A stretch of 64,000 nucleotides of DNA from NCBI RefSeq assembly GCF_036324505.1, contig NC_086361.1, forward strand, positions 8,468,328-8,532,327. Direction: 5' to 3'. The notes under the pieces were generated by a model. That model ran no database searches, was not told where the DNA came from, and was given only the letters and a program-made list of their open reading frames with translations. The translations under genes were made by a program, and so were the position numbers. This DNA is from Eleginops maclovinus (Eukaryota; Chordata; Actinopteri; Perciformes; Eleginopidae). Shown piece by piece: positions 56,166-64,000 of the stretch (its first letter is position 1; each line of letters starts with the position of its first letter).

Positions 56166-57542
56166 ATCACCGATTCTCCCTTCAGGTGCCTCGAGTTCGA
56201 CATGTACATGGTACACAAACACACACACACACACACACACGAAACGCTGCTATGTGAGAAAACACCTCGCAAAGCAAACAGAGCATCACAAGGCCACCGC
56301 TTGTTCCAAGGCCAGAACCCGGCAACGCTCCTCACATCTCTGTGAGACGAGAGAGAAGGGGGCAAGGGAGGAGAGCAAGTAATGAAATGAGACCAGACTA
56401 GACATGATAGCATGAATGTAAAACGGGTTGAGGGAACAAGAAATATATAGGGCAGGAGCGAGAAAAGAGGAAATAAAGTGAGAGTGCAGGGACGATTGAG
56501 GATAAGGGTTCTAAGAGAGGTTGCATGGAGAGTGGGAGGAAATATGAAGACCTACAAGACGGCTTGAAATATATTGCAGCAGGGATAGGTAAGGTGAAAG
56601 GGGGTGAAAACAGGGAATTAATACCAGGAAGGACAATGTAAAGTTTACGAGATGGTGTAAAGTTTCCAACATGTTGTCTTTTTGATGTACGACTTCTTTA
56701 AAAGTCAAAACTTACAATGAAGTTGTAAAGCTAGCTGAGAAGCAAAACAGACAAGGAACAAGGAATAAATGACAGAAAAAATGCAAAACATTCCTGTGAA
56801 TAATATTTATCTAGGGCTTTTATTGTGAAAGGTATAATTGATATAATTATGTATTTGTTATGAATTTTGTATTTGTGTGAAATGATTTTAAAGGGATTTT
56901 AAATTTCTAGCACTTTTGAATTATTATTGTCTCTATAGCTTGATAAAGAAATATTATGATTTATTAGAATAATTCTATCTTTTTCTATTAGTCATTTTCC
57001 AACAGATTCCCCATTCATATCATTCAAAGACTAATGTATTAAATAAGTCATGTTTGAATAACAGGGTTCCTGCAGTTGCTTGAAATCCTTGAAAACATTT
57101 TCATTATAATTTTGAGTTTGGTTTGAAAAGTTCTTGAAACTGATCTTTTGTTTCCATTTTAAATTTGTCAATTTCTTGCTCTTTTGTTGTGTTACTGCAC
57201 CATAAAATGCAATGAAACGGGATGAGGAAGAGCAATAATTAGTGTCCTGTTTATACTGTATGCACTTTATGTAATTTACCACAGCAGTAAGGGGCTGAAA
57301 ACACTTGAAAGTTCTCCTTGAAATGCTTCAGTTTGACCTCTTAGACGGGCTGGAGACCTTTTGAATTTCCACAGTGCCTCGCTGCTCTACTCTTCTCCTT
57401 ACTCTGGCTTTGTGTTTTTAAGAACCTGTGTTTTATGTCTTTCAGCAATCTGCCAAAATCCACAATGATAAAGATCCACAAGCTGCAGGATCCAGAGAGG
57501 ATGTGCAGCGAAGCTCAGGAGGAGGAAGAAGAGGACGTTTAA
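56121..57542 (+). pseudogene. smc6: SMC6 3' end, copy Z1
   Basis: Begins inside the ABC-signature exon at GAGCGCTCG (56121), immediately after DDE sequence, and runs [29 protein letters not shown] to a GTACAC donor at 56211. The intron-like interval (with (CA)n at 56218-56240) leads to the last exon 57446-57542. It shares the TAG and the missing Walker B Asp with the other copies, so these lesions predate the duplications. The exon before the signature is absent. Differences from copy Z2 (offset 6,555-6,557) are few. Confidence 0.8.
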
Positions 57543-57603
57543 GAATAAAAGAGACGGACGTTAGCATGGTGTGAACCTTGCTGGATATTTCAGTATTCTG
57601 AGT

Positions 57604-57645
<42 letters not shown>

Positions 57646-58143
57646 CTAAAGAGACAGGGATAAGTGTTTGTGTTGCCCAGATGCAGATTAACCATCTCAA
57701 AAGCTTTACGGAGAGAAAGGGTCAGAAAAACTCTGCAGAGACAACATTGCTACTGTTCAAGTAAGGAAGGTTCACCCATAACCAACTGGCATTATTGTAC
57801 GTTTTGAGGGATTAGGGAATAGGTTGGGGAGATTGGGTAAAACATCCTTAGTTTTGTGCCTTAATGCAAGATACAGTTGAGCTCAAATTGATTAAAAACT
57901 GGAGTCAGACTATGTGGAGCACTTCCAAAGTCACAGTCTTTTCATACAATAGTGTTTTTCTCCAAAATCTGAGTTTTTTTCCACAGTTGACGGACAAATA
58001 AAAGCTGTTTTTGTGCATAAAACACCTTTTTTTTAGATTTGTTTATCTATATCAGTTTGCTAATACATGTTTGAGAAGATTTAAGAAAGGTATTGTTACC
58101 AGCTGATAGATGAAAACATCAGAGCAACAGAACAGAAGTTAAT
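57543..58143 (+). other. SMC6 3' flank, copy Z1
   Basis: Contains GAATAAAAGAG after the stop codon and the (GT)n tract at 57601-57644. It is shared with X and Y up to the L2 insertion at 58144. Confidence 0.55.
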
Positions 58144-58489
58144 CACTGTCCCTAAAACCAAGCACAGAACCTGGGGAGACAGAGCCTTCTCCGTTGCTGC
58201 CCCTACCCTCTGGAATTCCCTCCCCAACCACATCCGTGACTGCAATGACCTCACACTTTTCAAATCACTACTCAAAACACACCTGTTCCACTCTGCCTAT
58301 AATTCTTAACCACCACTTTTCCTAATTCTGTTTTTGTTCTGTCTGACTGTTGTATTGTGCTGTTCTATTTACAATGTATCTACTTTTCTGCGTTTTCTTG
58401 TGTTTCTGTGTTTTTAAATGTATTTTAATTACTTATTTTTCATCTGTAAAGTGTCTTTGAGGGATTGAAAAGCGCTTACAAATAAAATG

Positions 58490-58512
<23 letters not shown>
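58144..58512 (+). mobile_element. L2/CR1-type LINE 3' end, Z-specific
   Basis: 5'-truncated: encodes TKHRTWGDRAFSVAAPTLW, then NSLPNHIRDCNDLTLFKSLL and a stop, then an L2-type tail (GTGTCTTTGAGGGATTGAAA, AGCGC) and (TTA)n. The flanking ttaat repeats (58139-58143 and 58513-58517) give the target site. X and Y are uninterrupted here (agttaattataagcac). Confidence 0.85.
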
Positions 58513-58520
<8 letters not shown>

Positions 58521-58569
58521 AAGCACAGGACCTAACCTGCACTGACAACAAACCAACAAGGATGATGAC

Positions 58570-59113
58570 TTGATTTATCTGGAGGTCATTAACTATAAAT
58601 AATGTGTTAAATAAGGGAGAGAGCCCAAGGCAGAGAGCCCAAGGCCCGGGCATCGCTCAGCTCCGGCCCCACTGCATCCACCACCTACTGAAGGCACAGG
58701 GTCTCAGATCTGCACAGCGCCACCGTCAGTCCTGGTGTCTCATTGCTGCTAACGTCCAGCCTGGCTCCATGAATCAGCGGCTCTTTTAACAACCAGTGCA
58801 CAGTCAGTCTTTGGACACCTTTTATGGTTAAAAAGGGTCCAAGACTTAAAGACACCCTGATAAAAAGGAGGTAGCCCACTTAACTTTAAAATGTTTAAAT
58901 CAGTTAAAAACAGAGCAGCATCCAGCCCCAGGTTACTCGCGCGTCTTAGAATGCAGCTGCTCTCATCTCTCCACACCAAATCAGCCGGGCCGGTAAGATA
59001 CCTTTGCAGAAACTGCACTCTAAAAGTGTCTGTTCGGCTGGCCAGGTGGACAAGGGCCTGTCCCCCCTCGTCTCTAGATAAAAACAGCAACCCTTGTGGC
59101 ACCCAGTGTAGCC
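58570..59113 (-). mobile_element. Tx1-like LINE ORF2 fragment, unrearranged, copy Z
   Basis: Read from 59113 down: WVPQGLLFLSRDEGGQALVH, ILRRASNLGLDAALFL, LPPFYQGVFKSWTLFNHK, then HWLLKEPLIHGARLDVSSNE. The order is that of a normal ORF2, unlike X and Y, which jump to an RT block after FYQGV. Frameshifted; not functional. It is cut at 59114 by the DDE element. Confidence 0.7.
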
Positions 59114-59497
59114 GGGTCATTCTCCAAAAACGGTGGATATTGCTGTCACACACTTTTGTAGACTCCAAAACTGCCAAAGTTGTCCTGATAATCACATACA
59201 TTATATATATTCAATGAATAAAGACTGTTTTGGTAATGTAAAAATAAACTCTATTGGTCTAATGATTAATATTTAATTTTATCAACTTATTTAAAATGGC
59301 ACATTCATAGAATCGCTGTGTCACAATTACAATACATGGAAGTGGAAGTGTATAATTTCCTTTAAAAATACATTTTTTAATTAAATTAATCAAATGTATA
59401 TGTTCATTAACATTACATACAATGACTAGGACATAAATAGTTAAGAAATAGTTAAATATTATTAATAATATCAAATAAATATCTGTCACCCAAAATT

Positions 59498-59867
59498 ATG
59501 TCATTGGTGTTATCGCTACACAAAACACTTTATTTTGAAATTTGCATGTCACTTCTTTGGACTTCCTTCGGGTCAAGAGGTAATTTCCTGTGGTCAAGTG
59601 GTCAAGCACATGAGGTAAGTCAGATGTCTTGCTTCATTTTTTAAAAAATGTCATTGGTGTTACTCAGTTTATAGCCATGGGGTTGAGAAAAATTAAAATA
59701 AAACTTGAATACATCAAATAAATTTAAGTTTTTGATAACACTGAAAGCATGTGGTCTCACACACAGCAGCCATTTTGTTTTAATTGTAGTTTTTCCCCCA
59801 AACTGTCATTGGTGTTACTCTTCTTCCTGGCTAAACTGGTAACACCAATGACATTCCTGTATAAAAG
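59498..59867 (+). promoter_or_regulatory. Four GTCATTGGTGTTA motifs and a TATA box
   Basis: Motif copies at 59498-59513 (ATGTCATTGGTGTTAT), 59648-59662, 59804-59818 and, inverted, 59839-59854. A TATAAAAG lies at 59860-59867, six bases after the last motif and about 130 bp before the exon 1 ATG. The inverted motif contains CCAAT. Spacing of about 150, 150 and 35 bp. They may be transposase-binding subterminal repeats, promoter elements, or both. Confidence 0.6.
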
Positions 59868-59995
59868 GTCCAACAAAAACATCAAGTGGAGAAAAAAACT
59901 TTACCAAAACAGTTTAATTATTTTATAGTTATTTGTTTTGTATAGTTATTGTATAGTTATTTTGTTTTGCTATTGTACTTTTCAATATTTCAGGT

Positions 59996-61438
<1,443 letters not shown>

Positions 61439-61448
<10 letters not shown>

Positions 61449-62722
61449 AGACTGACTCCAAACAAGAGCAGGAGAAACAAAGCACCATCACAGTGAAGAG
61501 AGATGTGACTGTGACAGAAGATGAGCTAGCTTCTCAGTTTCAAGAAAGGCTTTTCCGCTTTCGCAGGCACATTTTTAACATCCGGTGGCAGTACAATGCC
61601 TACAAGCACCTCCGACAAAACCTTACTGCTAAGGACTGCCTTATCCATGTTGATTTCAGCGAGAATTTCACCTGCAAATACGCCAAAGAAATTCAGTCGG
61701 TGCATTTTGGGGGGTCACACCAGCAAGCGACCCTCCACACTGGAGTTCTGTATGTGCATGAACAGCCCCCCTTGTCCTTTGCTACCATCTCCCCCTGCAG
61801 ACGGCATGATCCAGTGGCCATATGGGCTCATCTGGACCCCATCCTGGACATGGTGCAGAGTGAATACTCTGATGTGAAAAACCTGCATTTTTTCTCTGAC
61901 GGGCCAGCAACGCAATACAAACAAAAGGGCAACTTCTATATGATTAGCTCGGAACCACACCAAAAAGGCTTCAAAAATACAACCTGGAATTTCTTTGAGG
62001 CAAGCCATGGGAAGGGTGCTCCGGATGGGGTGGGAGGAGCCTTGAAGAGGTCTGCAGATTCTTTGATCTGCCACGGAAGAGACATCCCAGATGCCAGAGC
62101 TCTTTATGAGGCATTGATTCAGGCAGGTACACAGGTGAAGCTGTTCTTTGTAAGCGAAGAAGATGTGGAGGAGAGGGCAAAGAGAATGCAGCAGGTTCCT
62201 CTTTCAGCAATTAAGGGGACAATGAAGATCCACCAGGTTTTGAGTTTGACCCCTGGAAACATGAAATACAGGGATGTAAGTTGCTTCTGCCAGGCAGGCG
62301 AGAATGTGTGGGACTGCCCATGTTTCAGTCTGCAAGATATCGCAATTGGATATGTTCCACCCACACAGAAAGCCCAGTCAGAGCCACAATCACACAGGCC
62401 AAATGTGATTGAGAGCCATCACTGCGGGCAGTGGTGCATTGTAAATTATGATGGGCAGCAATATCCTGGCATTATCCTGATGGTGGAGAACCATAATATC
62501 CAGATCAAATGCATGCACAGGTCAGGCAGGTATGACCTGAATAAGTTCTACTGGCCATCTCCAATTGAGGATGTGAACTGGTACGAAGATCATCAAATAA
62601 TGTGCCTCATGCCAGAGCCAGTCGCTGCCAACAAGAGGTACATTGAGTTGGATGAAAAGATTTGGGCGTTCATCAAGGAGCGCTCGTTCTCCAGCTTCTG
62701 CTTCATGCTCTCTCTGTGGTAG
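61439..62722 (+). CDS. DDE transposase-like ORF with Tudor-like domain, fused to an SMC6 tail
   Basis: Opens after an in-frame stop (61436-61438), with no ATG near; numbering is from TTG 61445. Candidate catalytic triad: Asp70 (IHVDFSENF), Asp152 (FFSDGPATQYKQKGNF) and Glu185 (WNFFEASHGKGAPDGVGG), spacing 82 and 33, typical of RNase-H-fold transposases. Next comes a Cys motif (CFCQ...DCPCF, 280-293) and a Tudor/SH3-like block at 330-400 ([28 protein letters not shown]). Residues 412-425 ([14 protein letters not shown]) are SMC6 in native frame, ending at TAG 62720-62722. Likely role: DNA cleavage and strand transfer, with a C-terminal domain that could bind a methylated ligand. Both are inferred from fold-like motifs. 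The missing join to the N-terminal exons suggests a defective copy. Confidence 0.65.
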
Positions 62723-64000
62723 ATCACCGATTCTCCCTTCAGGTGCCTCGAGTTCGACGTGTACATGGTACACAAACACACACACACACACACGAAACGC
62801 TGCTATGTGAGAAAACACCTCGCAAAGCAAACAGAGCATCACAAGGCCACCGCTTGTTCCAAGGCCAGAACCCGGGGCAACGCTCCTCACATCTCTGTGA
62901 GACGAGAGAGAAGGAGGCAAGGGAGGAGAGCAAGTAATGAAATGAGACCAGACTAGACATGATAGCATGAATGTAAAACGGGTTGAGGGAACAAGAAATA
63001 TATAGGGCAGGAGCGAGAAAAGAGGAAATAAAGTGAGAGTGCAGGGACGATTGAGGATAAGGGTTCTAAGAGAGGTTGCATGGAGAGTGGGAGGAAATAT
63101 GAAGACCTACAAGACGGCTTGAAATATATTGCAGCAGGGATAGGTAAGGTGAAAGGGGGTGAAAACAGGGAATTAATACCAGGAAGGACAATGTAAAGTT
63201 TACGAGATGGTGTAAAGTTTCCAACATGTTGTCTTTTTGATGTACGACTTCTTTAAAAGTCAAAACTTACAATGAAGTTGTAAAGCTAGCTGAGAAGCAA
63301 AACAGACAAGGAACAAGGAATAAATGACAGAAAAAATGCAAAACATTCCTGTGAATAATATTTATCTAGGGCTTTTATTGTGAAAGGTATAATTGATATA
63401 ATTATGTATTTGTTATGAATTTTGTATTTGTGTGAAATGATTTTAAAGGGATTTTAAATTTCTAGCACTTTTGAATTATTATTGTCTCTATAGCTTGATA
63501 AAGAAATATTATGATTTATTAGAATAATTCTATCTTTTTCTATTAGTCATTTTCCAACAGATTCCCCATTCATATCATTCAAAGACTAATGTATTAAATA
63601 AGTCATGTTTGAATAACAGGGTTCCTGCAGTTGCTTGAAATCCTTGAAAACATTTTCATTATAATTTTGAGTTTGGTTTGAAAAGTTCTTGAAACTGATC
63701 TTTTGTTTCCATTTTAAATTTGTCAATTTCTTGCTCTTTTGTTGTGTTACTGCACCATAAAATGCAATGAAACGGGATGAGGAAGAGCAATAATTAGTGT
63801 CCTGTTTATACTGTATGCACTTTATGTAATTTACCACAGCAGTAAGGGGCTGAAAACACTTGAAAGTTCTCCTTGAAATGCTTCAGTTTGACCTCTTAGA
63901 CGGGCTGGAGACCTTTTGAATTACCACAGTGCCTCGCTGCTCTACTCTTCTCCTTACTCTGGCTTTGTGCTTTTAAGAACCTGTGTTTTATGTCTTTCAG
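62678..64000 (+). pseudogene. smc6: SMC6 3' end, copy Z2, running off the window
   Basis: Same content as 56121-57445: the signature exon from GAGCGCTCG, TAG at 62720-62722, CLEFDVYM, donor GTACAC at 62768, (CA)n, and the intron-like interval. The window ends exactly at the TTTCAG acceptor, so the last exon should start at 64001. It shows that the 6.56-kb unit is repeated at least once and probably continues. Confidence 0.8.

Noticed and set aside
62522..62968. Antisense ORFs over SMC6 and DDE sequence (also at 18278, 56240)
   Set aside because: They cross the (CA)n tract and mirror coding exons; the plus-strand SMC6 reading explains the conservation.

Overview
The window is eukaryotic and almost certainly from a teleost fish. 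It is a transposon graveyard: several LINE clades, a hAT element and an unclassified DDE-type element lie among (GT)n, (GA)n and (TTA)n tracts. The host-type genes present are spliced, and both are fragmentary: the 3' end of SMC6 and a SAMD3-like gene of the kind found in many copies in fish. No bacterial operons, tRNA, rRNA or CRISPR arrays are visible.

Layout. 1-5279 is an inverted copy ('X') of material that reappears at 17740-21101 ('Y') and at 56121-62680 ('Z'). X holds, in reverse, a DDE element (1-3239), a LINE fragment (3240-3698), an L2 tail (3722-4471) and the last SMC6 exon (4970-5066). 5831-13938 is homopolymer-rich sequence without credible genes; it ends at a 500-N gap and looks like poor consensus. 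After the gap come an SMC6 3' end (14439-14932), a damaged L1 (14933-17515), a second SMC6 pseudogene piece (17740-19415), an L2 tail, a frameshifted L2 (21102-24880) and a minus-strand Tx1-like LINE (to about 27240). 27241-29438 is non-coding, with a duplicated exon-like block and a 40-bp-arm hairpin. 29439-32078 is a decayed transposase-like gene, and 32659-42519 is a SAMD3-like gene whose last exon is split by two nested, near-identical LINEs in opposite orientation. 43792-54362 is a full-length L1 with clear target-site duplications; its ORF2 is split by a hAT transposon (47059-51940).

The right end is a tandem array with a period of about 6.56 kb (55714 matches 62271). The unit is DDE-element 3' end, SMC6 3' end, Tx1 fragment, then the full DDE element. 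In both units the DDE ORF runs in frame into SMC6 sequence and stops at a nonsense codon in SMC6. In the first unit an L1 reverse transcriptase is also joined in frame, giving a 585-codon L1-DDE-SMC6 chimeric ORF.

The genes do not form a pathway. The window records layered insertion and segmental duplication. Shared defects (an SMC6 nonsense codon and a missing Walker B aspartate) and occupied or empty insertion sites allow the events to be ordered. Family names come from motif recognition, not from searches.
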